64,000 bases of DNA, taken from contig NZ_FXWI01000001.1 in assembly GCF_900177765.1 (NCBI RefSeq), positions 124,001 through 188,000 of the forward strand, written 5' to 3'. The DNA comes from Agreia sp. VKM Ac-1783 (GTDB lineage: Bacteria > Actinomycetota > Actinomycetes > Actinomycetales > Microbacteriaceae). The notes under the pieces are model-generated. The model did no database searches. It was not told the origin of the DNA and saw nothing but the letters and a program-made list of their open reading frames with translations. This document shows, piece by piece, positions 1 to 8,271 of this stretch (positions are counted from its first letter, which is position 1; the number at the start of each line of letters is the position of its first letter). Position numbers and translations under genes: made by a program.

Positions 1-1172
1 ACGGTCACGGCTGCGCCGCCGACGAGAAGCAGCACGGCGAGCGCGAGCCCTCCGGCGAGAAGTCCGCCATCCATACCCGTGTTCGCGAGCACCGGCTTCG
101 GCGTCACCGCTGCGGGGTCGGATGCGACGGGCGGGGTCGGCAGTGACGGCACGACGATCGGGGCCGGGAACGCGGCGTCGAGAGCAGTGCTCACGGAGTC
201 GGTGAGGAACGTGGCGCCGAGGGCGTTCGGGTGCAGCGTTCCTGGCTGAAGGCCGCCATCGCCGAGGAGGACGCCGTTGACGTAGGCGCTTCCGTCGGTG
301 ACGCAGGCGTCGTGGCCGACGCTCGAGGCGAACGACGGAACGTAGGTGAAGCCGGCCGTCTGGGCGGCGCTCTGGATCGCGGCATCCAGTTTCACCTCAA
401 CGGAGCGCAGGTACGCCGTGTCGACCGTGGTGAACGGGAAGGCGTTGGGCGTGTTGGTGGGTGAGGTGAAGCAGCCAGCCGCCGGGATGGTGGCGGGGAA
501 GAGGCTGGGGTACCCGACGACGAAGATCTTGGCGTTGGGGGCCGCAGCGGCGATAGCGGCGTACGTGGTGGCGAGGGAGGGGGCGACCTGAGCGGAGATC
601 TTCAGGGCGAGCGAGTCGACGCCCTGCACCACGTAGCCGCTGGCGCAGTTGGGAAGGAACACGCCGCCCTGCACGGGGAAGGCCAGTGGGCCGTCGGCGG
701 TCTGCGCCAGGCACGACTGGGCGATATCGCTGAAGCCCAGGTCGTTGCCGCCGATGGTCAGCGTCACGACGTCGGTGTCTGCGCTGAGTGCCGCGATCTG
801 AGGAGCGATGTTGCCGAACTGGCTGTCGACGGTGATGTCGCCGGTCTCGGCTCCCGAGCACGAGACGTCGGTGAGGTTCAGGCCATAAGCCGCTGCCACC
901 TGGTGGGGAAAGTCGACCGCGCTCTGTCCGCACTCGGGAGTGGGCAGTCCGGTCGTCGGCGTGAGCCCGAGGCCAGCCGAGTACGAGTCGCCGAGCGCCA
1001 CGTAGTCGAGGCCAGCGGTCACGGCAGGAACGCCCGGAGCCGGAGCGGCGGTGGCGACCGAAGCCGTGAGCACCGATCCCGTCACGAGTGCGCCGGCGAC
1101 GACCGCGGCGCCCACAAAACGTGCGGCGGTGAGACGGGCGCGGGCGGGCGCAGAAGTCGTGCGTGATGTCAT
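1..1172 (-). CDS. Surface-anchored SGNH/GDSL hydrolase (3' end off window)
   Basis: Read on the minus strand from ATG at 1172, preceded by a strong AGGGGG ribosome site; the frame stays open to base 1, so the stop is outside the window. An N-terminal signal peptide (hydrophobic stretch, Ala-rich cleavage region near residue 43) precedes an SGNH esterase fold: block I GDSY, block III GGND, and a C-terminal LHPN histidine. The usual Asp three residues before that His is absent (GTLH), as in some actinobacterial Ser-His dyad esterases. The C-terminus has an LANTG sorting-like motif followed by a hydrophobic helix, so the enzyme is probably exported and wall- or membrane-anchored. Substrate unknown; ester hydrolysis is inferred from the family. 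Confidence 0.85.
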   Translation of the reverse strand, partial: MTSRTTSAPARARLTAARFVGAAVVAGALVTGSVLTASVATAAPAPGVPAVTAGLDYVALGDSYSAGLGLTPTTGLPTPECGQSAVDFPHQVAAAYGLNLTDVSCSGAETGDITVDSQFGNIAPQIAALSADTDVVTLTIGGNDLGFSDIAQSCLAQTADGPLAFPVQGGVFLPNCASGYVVQGVDSLALKISAQVAPSLATTYAAIAAAAPNAKIFVVGYPSLFPATIPAAGCFTSPTNTPNAFPFTTVDTAYLRSVEVKLDAAIQSAAQTAGFTYVPSFASSVGHDACVTDGSAYVNGVLLGDGGLQPGTLHPNALGATFLTDSVSTALDAAFPAPIVVPSLPTPPVASDPAAVTPKPVLANTGMDGGLLAGGLALAVLLLVGGAAVT

Positions 1173-1422
1173 GGTGGAACCCCCTGCGCACATACTACGG
1201 GTTGTCGCGCTGTCTGTACGCACTCTTTCTGGCGGCACTACCGAACCTTGCTACCGGTCCCGTACCCGGCCCGCTACCCGGGCTCCACGGCCACTACTCG
1301 ACTCAGATGGACTGACTACGGGAAGAGCCCTTTCGAGCCCCCTTGAGAATTCCTCTCATGTCATCGTTCAACCCACAGAGGCCACAAACAGGGGCGGCTT
1401 CATCAAGTTGGGGAGATCAGTC

Positions 1423-2175
1423 ATGTCACAGACGTCAGAGTTCGACGCACCGGAGTCTTCGGTCACGCCATCACTCAAGAAGCGTTCCACCAAGCAGAAG
1501 GCCTTTGCGGTTCTCGCGGCCGGCCTCGTGCTGGGGGTCGGAGCCACGGTCACGCTGGCCGTGTGGAACGACTCGGAATGGGTCGTCGGCGGAACGGCCG
1601 GAGTCGGGGGAGACCCGGGCACGCCGGGCGTCGGAACCAGCGCCTTCGAGGTGCAACAGAACACCTCGTCGCCGTTCGTAGCCGGCGACTGGATCGACGA
1701 AGAGAGCAACCCCGGTGGATCACTCATCTTCACGCCGGGCGCGCTCAGCCTTACTCCGGGTGACTCGGTCTACGCTCCCGTGGCGCTCAGCACGGCAGAC
1801 GGGTCGGTGGCAGCGCCGAGCGTGCGCCTCAGCGGAGCGGTCAACGCGACGAACATTCCGACCGTCGATCCAGACGCGCTGCTCGCGGGTGCTCTGCAGC
1901 TTCGCGTCGTCGTCGCCACCGGTGCGCGAGATGCTGCTCCGGCAGCCTGCACCGATGCCGCATTCGGGGCGGCAGCGACGTACGTCGTCGGAAGCGCCAC
2001 CACGTCGGCAGCCCTCAACACCGCCGGTGCCACGGTCAACGCTCTGACGGCAGACTCGGGCAACCAGCTCAACTACTGCTTCGAGATCTCGCTGCCGGAT
2101 GACGCTGCCGACACCCTCCAGGGTCGAACAGTCGCACCCGCCTGGCAGTTCGTCTCGGCCTCCGAGCTCGACTAA
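1423..2175 (+). CDS. Secreted protein with SipW-type (alternate) signal peptide, TasA-like
   Basis: 250 residues. I chose ATG at 1423 (GGGGAGATCAG upstream) over earlier in-frame starts because it begins a typical export signal: a KKRSTKQK basic patch, then a hydrophobic core ending in TLAVWNDSEW, the hallmark of alternate-type signal peptides processed by SipW-like peptidases. The mature part is Ala/Ser/Thr/Val-rich, beta-strand-like, with two Cys. It lies 40 bp upstream of a SipW-like peptidase, which supports a processed fibre or matrix protein. By analogy with Bacillus TasA it may assemble extracellularly, but this is inference. Confidence 0.75.
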   Translation: MSQTSEFDAPESSVTPSLKKRSTKQKAFAVLAAGLVLGVGATVTLAVWNDSEWVVGGTAGVGGDPGTPGVGTSAFEVQQNTSSPFVAGDWIDEESNPGGSLIFTPGALSLTPGDSVYAPVALSTADGSVAAPSVRLSGAVNATNIPTVDPDALLAGALQLRVVVATGARDAAPAACTDAAFGAAATYVVGSATTSAALNTAGATVNALTADSGNQLNYCFEISLPDDAADTLQGRTVAPAWQFVSASELD

Positions 2176-2215
2176 CCGGCACCACCGTCCAGGCTGACGA
2201 GCGGAAGGCGAATCG

Positions 2216-2959
2216 ATGAGCCGAGTCGCCAAGATCCGCGGGACCCACCGTGAACATCCCCATGCACACGGTGGGTCCCGTCGCCCGAGACGGCTTGCGG
2301 GCGTCGTCACGAGAATCCGGGATGCGGCGCTCGCGCTCGCCGGGCTGGCGGGCCTCGCCGCCATCGCCTGGGGCATCGCGACACTGTTCTTCGGATTCTC
2401 GCTCGTGACCTTCGCCACCGGATCCATGGCCCCGACGATTCCGACGGGCTCACTGGCTCTGGTGCGCGAGGTCCCGGCATCCGAGCTCCAGGTCGGACAG
2501 GTCGTCACCCTTCAACGAGGAGGGGAACGCCTGCCGATCACCCACCGCATCATCGGCATCGAGCCTGACCCGAACGTGCCGACCGGGCGCATCGTCTCGA
2601 TGCAGGGCGACGCCAACACGATTCCCGACCTCTTTCCGTATCACGTGAAGACGGGAAAGGTCATTCTCGGTTCCGTCGCCGGAGGACAGGCCGTCAGCGA
2701 CGCGATCGGAAGCCCGATCACTCTGGTCGCCGTCACTCTTGCAGCCGGCGCCCTCGTCTTATGGGCCTTCTGGCCCCGCACCCAGACATCCCGCACCACC
2801 GAACCACAAAGAGGTGAGAGACGCCATGCGCGTTCAACCCGCATCCGCCAGACGTCGAGCCGCCACAGCGCTCGCCATGGTCTTCGCCGTACTGCTCATG
2901 GTGGCGGGCATCGCGCTCGTCTCGGCCCGGGCATCCGCCGCTCTCACCCTGCCGGGTGA
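2216..2959 (+). CDS. SipW-like signal peptidase I (ER/archaeal type)
   Basis: 247 residues. A transmembrane helix at about residues 38-65 is followed by the catalytic SMAPTIPTGS box with the nucleophilic Ser, then a THRIIG box carrying His in place of the bacterial Lys, and a GDAN box; this is the ER/archaeal Ser-His type to which SipW belongs. A second hydrophobic helix lies near residues 165-182. It probably matures the preceding secreted protein and perhaps the following ones. The last ~55 residues are Arg/His-rich and overlap the next gene by 134 bp in another frame, so the natural stop may have been lost by a frameshift, or the tail may be dispensable. Confidence 0.85.
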   Translation: MSRVAKIRGTHREHPHAHGGSRRPRRLAGVVTRIRDAALALAGLAGLAAIAWGIATLFFGFSLVTFATGSMAPTIPTGSLALVREVPASELQVGQVVTLQRGGERLPITHRIIGIEPDPNVPTGRIVSMQGDANTIPDLFPYHVKTGKVILGSVAGGQAVSDAIGSPITLVAVTLAAGALVLWAFWPRTQTSRTTEPQRGERRHARSTRIRQTSSRHSARHGLRRTAHGGGHRARLGPGIRRSHPAG

Positions 2960-3650
2960 TCCCGACCCGCAACCCGGCGCGCCCGGCTATCTGAACCTCA
3001 GCGAGTCTCCCGATCCGCTCCAGTTCCTCGACATGAGCCCCGGCGATGTCGGCTTCGGAGAGATCACGGTGAGTCTCGAGAATGCCGAGACGGCTCGCCT
3101 CGCCCTCGAGATGTATTCCGGGGGAGAGCTGATGGCTCACCCGAACGGTGTCACCATGGCGATCGGATTCTGCGACCTACCGTGGACGGGCATGCCCGCC
3201 GAGCCTGTCTCGTTCGACCCGGCAGATCCCGTGTGTGCCGACAATCCTCAGCCGATCACGACTGTCGAGCCGGGCACCGAGACCGGGGGAGAGGTGCTGT
3301 TCGATCTCGGCACACTGGAAGCCGGCAGTCCGCGCTACATCCTCGTCGAGGTGCGCATGCCCGATGTCTCGTTCAGCCGCGACGAGAGCCTCATGGGGCT
3401 CTCGGGAGACTTCGCCTTCCACGTTCTCGCCGAGGGCGACGACGTGGTCCCGACGAACCCGCCGATCACACCCGGTCCGCAGACGCCGGTTACGCAGCCG
3501 CCGGGAAGCGCAGGAGCGGGAGGCACAGGCGGACTCGCCAACACCGGACTCGATGCGCTCGCCGTTGTGCTCATCGGCTCCGGAGCCATCGCACTCGGCA
3601 TGATCGTGCGCTACCGCCGAACCCTCACCACCCGAAGGAGCGAGTCATGA
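2826..3650 (+). CDS. LANTG-anchored secreted protein of SipW cluster
   Basis: 274 residues. ATG at 2826 has a good AGAGGTGAGAG site and starts a classical signal peptide (hydrophobic run, cleavage near ARASA). The mature domain contains four Cys residues and no family motif I recognise. A Pro/Thr/Gly linker leads to LANTG, a hydrophobic helix and a basic tail (RYRRTLTTRR), the architecture of a cell-wall sorting signal. It overlaps the signal peptidase gene and ends in an ATGA overlap with the next gene, so the cluster is translationally coupled. It may be the wall anchor or a minor subunit of the surface structure; that role is inferred. Confidence 0.75.
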   Translation: MRVQPASARRRAATALAMVFAVLLMVAGIALVSARASAALTLPGDPDPQPGAPGYLNLSESPDPLQFLDMSPGDVGFGEITVSLENAETARLALEMYSGGELMAHPNGVTMAIGFCDLPWTGMPAEPVSFDPADPVCADNPQPITTVEPGTETGGEVLFDLGTLEAGSPRYILVEVRMPDVSFSRDESLMGLSGDFAFHVLAEGDDVVPTNPPITPGPQTPVTQPPGSAGAGGTGGLANTGLDALAVVLIGSGAIALGMIVRYRRTLTTRRSES

Positions 3651-5479
3651 CCCCGCGCAGCACCACCCGCCGCACCCTCTCTCGCTCTACGATGCGTCGC
3701 CTCATCGGCGCACTCGCCGGGGTGGTCGCCATCACCGTCGCAGTGGGCACCTCCATTCAGGCTGCACCAACGGATGCCGCGTGGCTCGACGCCGAGTGGG
3801 ATTCGGCGACCGTGGGCACGCTCGACTGCGGCCCAGACGGTTCGCCGTTCACCACGCGGGCGTCGGGCAAGCTGCTGGGCGGAAGCCTGGCCAGCATCGA
3901 CCTCGACAGCCTCGCAGAGCTCGATGGCATCAGCGGAGTCAACGACGCATCCGGTGTCTCGATCTCGCCGTCGCCCCCGCAGTCGAACTCGTTGGGCGAG
4001 AATGCCTACGCGAATCCGCTCACGGTCACGGCACTCGACACTCTGCAGCTCAGCCTCGGCGACCTTCTGCTCCTTCCGCTGAACGCCGACCTCGGAGTCG
4101 ACAACAGCTACGTGCAGGTCAACCCCGACGGAACGTCGACGGGTGCAACCGGCGCGGTGAACAACAGCGGAGCCATCCAGACCACGGCGAGTCAGCCCGG
4201 CCCGAACCCGCCCACCTTCGCCACGCTGCAGCTGAAGAACATCGTGCAGTCGGCGCTCGGGCAGAGCCTGAGCACGGCGATCGCAGGCCTTGCTGACGCC
4301 TCGCTCGAGGTGGGCGCGGTGGCGTCGAGTGCGACTCTCGACGCCTGCGCCGCCAGCTGGACGGGCTCGATCCTCTCGTCGCTGCAGCGCGAGTACGCCG
4401 TGGCCGGGGTCGATCTGAACCTGACCTCGCCGACGGTCGGCACCCTCGTCACCGGAACCGCGGGAGTCATCAATGGACTCGACGCGAGGGTGGAGGGGCT
4501 GGCGGGCAACGCCGGAGTGCTGACATCTCTGACGAGCGGCCTGACCACGTCGCTCACCGCTCTGCTGGGCACGCTCGGTCTGGGTATCGGATCGGTCTCG
4601 ATCAGCCAGCTCTCGGTGAATCTCGATCTGACCGCCGTGAACGCCCTGCTCGACGACACCATCTCCGATGACGCGGGCGTCGTGTCCATCGACCTCGCGA
4701 CAGGACAGATCGGCGTCGATCTCGACGGACTGCTCGGGGCCGCGTACGGAACAGATGGAATCAACGGGCTCGACCCCAACACGCAGCTGCTCATCAACGA
4801 CGCCGTCATCAACGCCCTCACCGCCGCGACTACGCAGGCTCTCAGCAACTACGTCGACGATCTGAACAGCGCTATTCAGGCTTCGCTCACTGCTCTCACC
4901 GTGTCGGGCAAGGTCGTCGTGAATGTCCTTCAGGGTGCGGGTACGACAGCGGTGGCGTCGATCACGCTGACGATTCCGCAGGTGTCGCTCAACACGCTCC
5001 TCAACGGATCGCCGGCCGTGACCTCGTCGATCGCCCTCGCGGGCGGCGCGGCGTGCGGTGGTCTCGCCACCGCCGCGCTCTGTCTGCTGCTCAACTCGCT
5101 CTCGAACGGGTTGACCAGCAACGTGGCCAAGGCCCTGGGCACCGCCCTCAACGCGGCGCTCTTCACCGGGCCCACGAGCGTGGTGTCGACGACGAGTGCG
5201 GCACTGCTCGCACTCACCGCCCCGGTGATCACCCTCGTGGCCAATGCTACGCGGGGCCTCTTCGGAGAGGATGCTCTGCTGTCGCTGACCGCGAACGCAC
5301 AGAACAGCCCCGACCCGGCGAACGCCAACCCCGAGCCGGCCTGGTCGGTTCCAGGCCCGGATGCGGCGACGCGGTCGACGGGGCAATACGACGTGGCCGC
5401 GTTGCGGCTCACCGCGGTGGGCACCACGGTGCAGCTCGACCTGGCCCGGTCGTCGGTGGGAACCAGCGCCCCTCGCTGA
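3647..5479 (+). CDS. Choice-of-anchor G family-like secreted protein
   Basis: 610 residues, starting at an ATGA overlap with the previous stop. Twin Arg-rich N-terminus and hydrophobic core end near a SIQAAPTDAAW segment, an alternate-type signal-peptide ending like that of the 1423 gene. The mature part is an Ala/Leu/Thr/Ser-rich, probably amphipathic or solenoid-like sequence with recurrent L-x-G and N-A-L units and a few Cys residues. This fits actinobacterial proteins annotated as choice-of-anchor G family, named from memory only. No LPXTG motif or terminal membrane helix is visible, so it is either released or held by its partners. Confidence 0.6.
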   Translation: MTPRSTTRRTLSRSTMRRLIGALAGVVAITVAVGTSIQAAPTDAAWLDAEWDSATVGTLDCGPDGSPFTTRASGKLLGGSLASIDLDSLAELDGISGVNDASGVSISPSPPQSNSLGENAYANPLTVTALDTLQLSLGDLLLLPLNADLGVDNSYVQVNPDGTSTGATGAVNNSGAIQTTASQPGPNPPTFATLQLKNIVQSALGQSLSTAIAGLADASLEVGAVASSATLDACAASWTGSILSSLQREYAVAGVDLNLTSPTVGTLVTGTAGVINGLDARVEGLAGNAGVLTSLTSGLTTSLTALLGTLGLGIGSVSISQLSVNLDLTAVNALLDDTISDDAGVVSIDLATGQIGVDLDGLLGAAYGTDGINGLDPNTQLLINDAVINALTAATTQALSNYVDDLNSAIQASLTALTVSGKVVVNVLQGAGTTAVASITLTIPQVSLNTLLNGSPAVTSSIALAGGAACGGLATAALCLLLNSLSNGLTSNVAKALGTALNAALFTGPTSVVSTTSAALLALTAPVITLVANATRGLFGEDALLSLTANAQNSPDPANANPEPAWSVPGPDAATRSTGQYDVAALRLTAVGTTVQLDLARSSVGTSAPR

Positions 5480-5493
5480 GAACTCACGACGAC

Positions 5494-5554
5494 TGTGCCC
5501 GAATACCTCCATTGCGTCGAGGCCCCCCTCGACACATGGAGGTATTCGGGCACA
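5494..5554. terminator. Long perfect inverted repeat downstream of SipW cluster
   Basis: Arms at 5494-5512 and 5536-5554 are a perfect 19-bp inverted repeat (TGTGCCCGAATACCTCCAT and complement). The 23-nt loop itself contains a 6-bp hairpin (GTCGAG/CTCGAC). There is no T-tract, so it may act as a transcript-stabilising stem, a transcription roadblock or a dispersed palindromic element rather than a classical terminator. It sits 15 bp after the choice-of-anchor gene. Confidence 0.6.
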
Positions 5555-5602
5555 AACACGACCCCCTGCCCGCGGGCGCCCCCGATGCGCCAACATAGAG
5601 GC

Positions 5603-6478
5603 ATGACCTCGAGCGACCTGCGGCGAGTGGCGAAGGCTCTCTACGAGTTGCCGCCCGCTGAGTTCACGTCGGCCCGCAATCAGGCGGCCCGCGAGGCCTC
5701 GCAGCGATCGGATGCCGCGGCGATCAAGCGCTTGCCCCGCGCGCAGGCCCCGGCCTGGGCGGTCACCGCGCTCGTGCGCGAAGATCCGGCGATCTTCGGC
5801 GAGCTGCTTGAACTCGGTGAGCGGCTGCGCGAGGCGCAAGAGAGCGGCGATCCGGTCGCCCTGCGCTCGCTCGGGGGCGATCGGCAGAAGCTGTTGTCTC
5901 GCGCATCCGCTCGCACCCGCGAGATCGCCGACGTCGCCGGCGTCACGCTCAGCGGCTCGGCCATGATCGAGGTGACTCAGACTCTGCAGGCGGCGATGAC
6001 AGACATGGATGCCGCCACGCTGGTGCGCGACGGACTTCTGGTGCGCAGTCTCGCGGTCACGGGGTGGGAGCCGGTGCGGCTCGAGGGGGCGGCCGCGTTA
6101 CCGCCCGACGGCGTCTCCGCGGGGCGGCGTGCTCGGGCGGCGCGCCCACGGGCATCCAAAGCAAACCCCGAGGTTAGCGAGCGGGAGCGCAAAGCCGCGG
6201 AGGCCGCGGCGTGGAGCGCGCTCGACGACGTGGCCACGGCCCATCGATCGGTAAGCGATCTGGCAAGCGCACTCGACGATCTCGCGAGTCGACGCGCCGA
6301 ACTCGAGGCGGAGCGCACCGACATCGAGGAGCAGCTTCGCGGCGTGGAGTCGGATCTGTCTGGCATCTATCACGACATCCAGGTCGGCGAGCGCGACAGG
6401 AAGGCGGCCGAACGCGCCGAGGCGCAGGCCAAGAAGCGGGCGAAACAGGCCCAGGAGCGCCTCGACCGCCTGGGCTGA
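5603..6478 (+). CDS. Conserved actinobacterial coiled-coil protein, unknown function
   Basis: 291 residues from ATG at 5603 (ATAGAGGC upstream). No signal peptide. The N-terminal half is helical, beginning with a pattern (LPPAEFTSARNQAA...) that I associate with conserved actinobacterial hypothetical proteins. Residues from about 195 to the end are rich in Ala/Glu/Arg/Lys with heptad-like spacing and predicted to form a coiled coil. It is a single gene between two stem-loops and does not look linked to the surface cluster. No enzymatic motif is visible. Confidence 0.75.
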   Translation: MTSSDLRRVAKALYELPPAEFTSARNQAAREASQRSDAAAIKRLPRAQAPAWAVTALVREDPAIFGELLELGERLREAQESGDPVALRSLGGDRQKLLSRASARTREIADVAGVTLSGSAMIEVTQTLQAAMTDMDAATLVRDGLLVRSLAVTGWEPVRLEGAAALPPDGVSAGRRARAARPRASKANPEVSERERKAAEAAAWSALDDVATAHRSVSDLASALDDLASRRAELEAERTDIEEQLRGVESDLSGIYHDIQVGERDRKAAERAEAQAKKRAKQAQERLDRLG

Positions 6479-6512
6479 CCGGTGCCCCCCCGTGCCGCGG
6501 AGACCCGCAGGT

Positions 6513-6525
6513 GGGGGGGGGGGGG
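6513..6525. repeat. 13-nt poly-G tract
   Basis: A run of 13 consecutive G residues between two convergent genes. Such tracts are prone to slippage and sequencing-length error. It lies outside coding sequence, so no phase-variation effect on a protein can be claimed. Confidence 0.8.
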
Positions 6526-6537
6526 TGAAAAGAGGGG

Positions 6538-6550
6538 TGAAAAATGCTCA
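6538..6550 (+). promoter_or_regulatory. TGAR-N5-CTCA motif, copy 1
   Basis: TGAAAAATGCTCA, 12 of 13 bases identical to the copy at 34627-34639 read on the minus strand. Unlike most copies it is between two convergent gene ends, with no obvious gene start downstream, so an unannotated small transcript or a chance match is possible. Confidence 0.35.
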
Positions 6551-6595
6551 GTGGTATGGCGGCGAGCCTCAACTCTCCATAGCTTTGTATCGAGA

Positions 6596-6630
6596 GAGCG
6601 CCGGCTTATCCCCCAATCGAGCCGGCGCTC
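6596..6630. terminator. Bidirectional stem-loop terminator
   Basis: Perfect 10-bp stem GAGCGCCGGC (6596-6605) / GCCGGCGCTC (6621-6630) with a 15-nt loop. It lies between convergent genes and overlaps the 3' end of the minus-strand membrane-protein gene (stop at 6606). Either strand could use it. Confidence 0.65.
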
Positions 6631-7274
6631 CTCTTGTGTTTAATGGCCTTGAGCGCAGCACCCTCGGTCGATGCTCTGGGCCAGCGACTGTCAGCGGCGA
6701 GCCACCGAATGCAGAGGCCCGCGAGAAGCGAGCCCAGTCCGCCCACGGCGAGGTCTCCGATGGTGTCGTCGTAGCCCACGTAGATCGCCGAGTCGATATA
6801 GGTGTGGCCTGCCCACTCGCCCATCTCCCACAGCACGCCGGCAGCGAGCCCGAACACGGTGGTGAGCACCGCAGGGCGAATGACCGCGACCGTGCCGATC
6901 TCGCCGGGAGCGCCGTCGCCGACATCGGCCACGATGCCGACCCGTGCGGCCACCACGAAGATGAGTGCGGCGAGCACCCCATTCGCGGCGAAGTGGATCA
7001 CCACGTCGAGCCAGTCGATCGAGGTGTACAGCTCGAAGACTCCGCTCCACGCCGCCACGAGCAGGGTGCCGCCGACGGCGATGTCGAAGCCCGGGCGCAC
7101 GCCGAGAAAGCGGGGAACGAGCATCCCGAGCAGCGTGAGCGCGAAGACCGCGACCTCGACGAAACCCCACCCGATGCCGCCCGCGAGCACGCTCAGCACG
7201 CCCAGAACGCGCAATGCGTCGGCCGACCACTCGCCCGCGCCGCTCGGCCGCCGAAGAAAGGTCTCGGTGATCAC
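6606..7274 (-). CDS. Integral membrane protein, DUF2238/YjdF-like
   Basis: 222 residues with about six hydrophobic helices. The segment LWEMGEWAGH followed by YDDTIGDLAVGG matches the conserved E-x-x-E-W ... D-T-x-x-D-L pattern I associate with DUF2238/YjdF-type membrane proteins, whose function is unknown. It is followed 9 bp upstream by another minus-strand gene, possibly an operon. Its stop falls inside the terminator stem. Confidence 0.7.
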   Translation of the reverse strand: MITETFLRRPSGAGEWSADALRVLGVLSVLAGGIGWGFVEVAVFALTLLGMLVPRFLGVRPGFDIAVGGTLLVAAWSGVFELYTSIDWLDVVIHFAANGVLAALIFVVAARVGIVADVGDGAPGEIGTVAVIRPAVLTTVFGLAAGVLWEMGEWAGHTYIDSAIYVGYDDTIGDLAVGGLGSLLAGLCIRWLAADSRWPRASTEGAALKAIKHKRSAGSIGG

Positions 7275-7283
7275 TCTCGAAGA

Positions 7284-8138
7284 CTACCCAGCGGCGCCGT
7301 CGTCAGCCGGGGCCTTGCGTTGGCGCAGCAGCACCTGCACGGGCTCGTGATCGGATGCGGCTGCGCCGTCGAAACGCGAGGCGTTGATGGCCGCCTCGCG
7401 CACCTCGAGGTCGGGGCTCACGAGGATCCAGTCGATGCGTTTGGTACCGGTCTTGGGCGCGCGGTAGTTGGAGAACGTGCCCCACGGGGCGGTGAGCCGA
7501 ACGCCGGCCGCGCGCCAGGCATCCACGAGGGGGCCGGCGTCGCCCGCGATCACGTCGTACGGAACCGTGCCGACGTCGGTGTTCATGTCACCCATCACGA
7601 TGATCGACTCGTTGCTCGACGCCGCGATCGCCGCGAGCTGCTCTGCCGAGCGCAACCGGGCCCGCCTCGAGATGTGATCGAAGTGCGTGCTCACGACACG
7701 AAGCGGTTCGTGCGTCTTCACATCGATGAAGCGCGCGACCACGGCCACGCGCGGAATCAGATTTCCCCACGAACGCGAGCCCGGGACATCCGGTGTCTCA
7801 GACAGTGCGATCTGTCGCCAGCTCTCGAGGTGCAGCCGACGCGAGTCGTAGAAGAGCGGGCATCCCTCGCCGGTGCCGTCGGCGTTGCGTCCGTAACCGA
7901 TGCGGCGATAGTGCGGACCGAGTACCGCCGAGATGAAGAGGGCCTGGTCGGGCAGCGCCTCTTGGGTGGCGAGCACGGTGGGGCGCTCGCGGGAGAGGAG
8001 TTGGCGCAGCAGCGGCTGACGTCTCGACCACAGATCGGGGCTGCCGGGCGCGTTCTGTCGCATGCGACGCCGGATGTTGTAGGTCATCACATGCAGATCC
8101 GGCGCGTGAGCCTGGCCGAAGATCGGGGCGTCAGTCAT
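7284..8138 (-). CDS. Endonuclease/exonuclease/phosphatase family protein
   Basis: 284 residues; start taken at ATG 8138 because family homology begins at HVMTYNIRR soon after. EEP-fold motifs: MTYNIR near the N-terminus, ATQEA (metal-binding Glu), STHFDH, GDMNTD (Asn/Asp of the active site) and the C-terminal SDHEPV (catalytic Asp-His). These predict Mg2+-dependent phosphodiester or phosphomonoester hydrolysis. No signal peptide, so it should be cytoplasmic; the substrate (nucleic acid, phospholipid or sugar phosphate) cannot be told from sequence. Divergent from the SRPBCC gene across 133 bp. Confidence 0.85.
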   Translation of the reverse strand: MTDAPIFGQAHAPDLHVMTYNIRRRMRQNAPGSPDLWSRRQPLLRQLLSRERPTVLATQEALPDQALFISAVLGPHYRRIGYGRNADGTGEGCPLFYDSRRLHLESWRQIALSETPDVPGSRSWGNLIPRVAVVARFIDVKTHEPLRVVSTHFDHISRRARLRSAEQLAAIAASSNESIIVMGDMNTDVGTVPYDVIAGDAGPLVDAWRAAGVRLTAPWGTFSNYRAPKTGTKRIDWILVSPDLEVREAAINASRFDGAAASDHEPVQVLLRQRKAPADDGAAG

Positions 8139-8271
8139 GGGGCCAGCGTAAGCCGATGTCTCTCTGGTGTTGGATGCGCCGCGCGTCAAGGGGGTGTCTG
8201 GTGTTGCGTGGGGAGACGTAACGTCGAGAACGTACGGACAAGCTGATACCGCAATACAAGGAGTAACTCTT

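Noticed and set aside
397-1191. 264-codon minus-strand frame inside the SGNH hydrolase gene
   Set aside because: Arg-rich shadow in another frame of the real gene at 1-1172, which has signal peptide and SGNH motifs.
3611-5839. 742-codon minus-strand frame opposite the choice-of-anchor gene
   Set aside because: Antisense shadow, Arg/Glu/Gly-rich composition without domains.
6492-8246. 584-codon plus-strand frame over the DUF2238-like and EEP genes
   Set aside because: Begins in the poly-G tract and is composed of His/Arg/Glu-rich antisense sequence; two well-supported minus-strand genes occupy the region.
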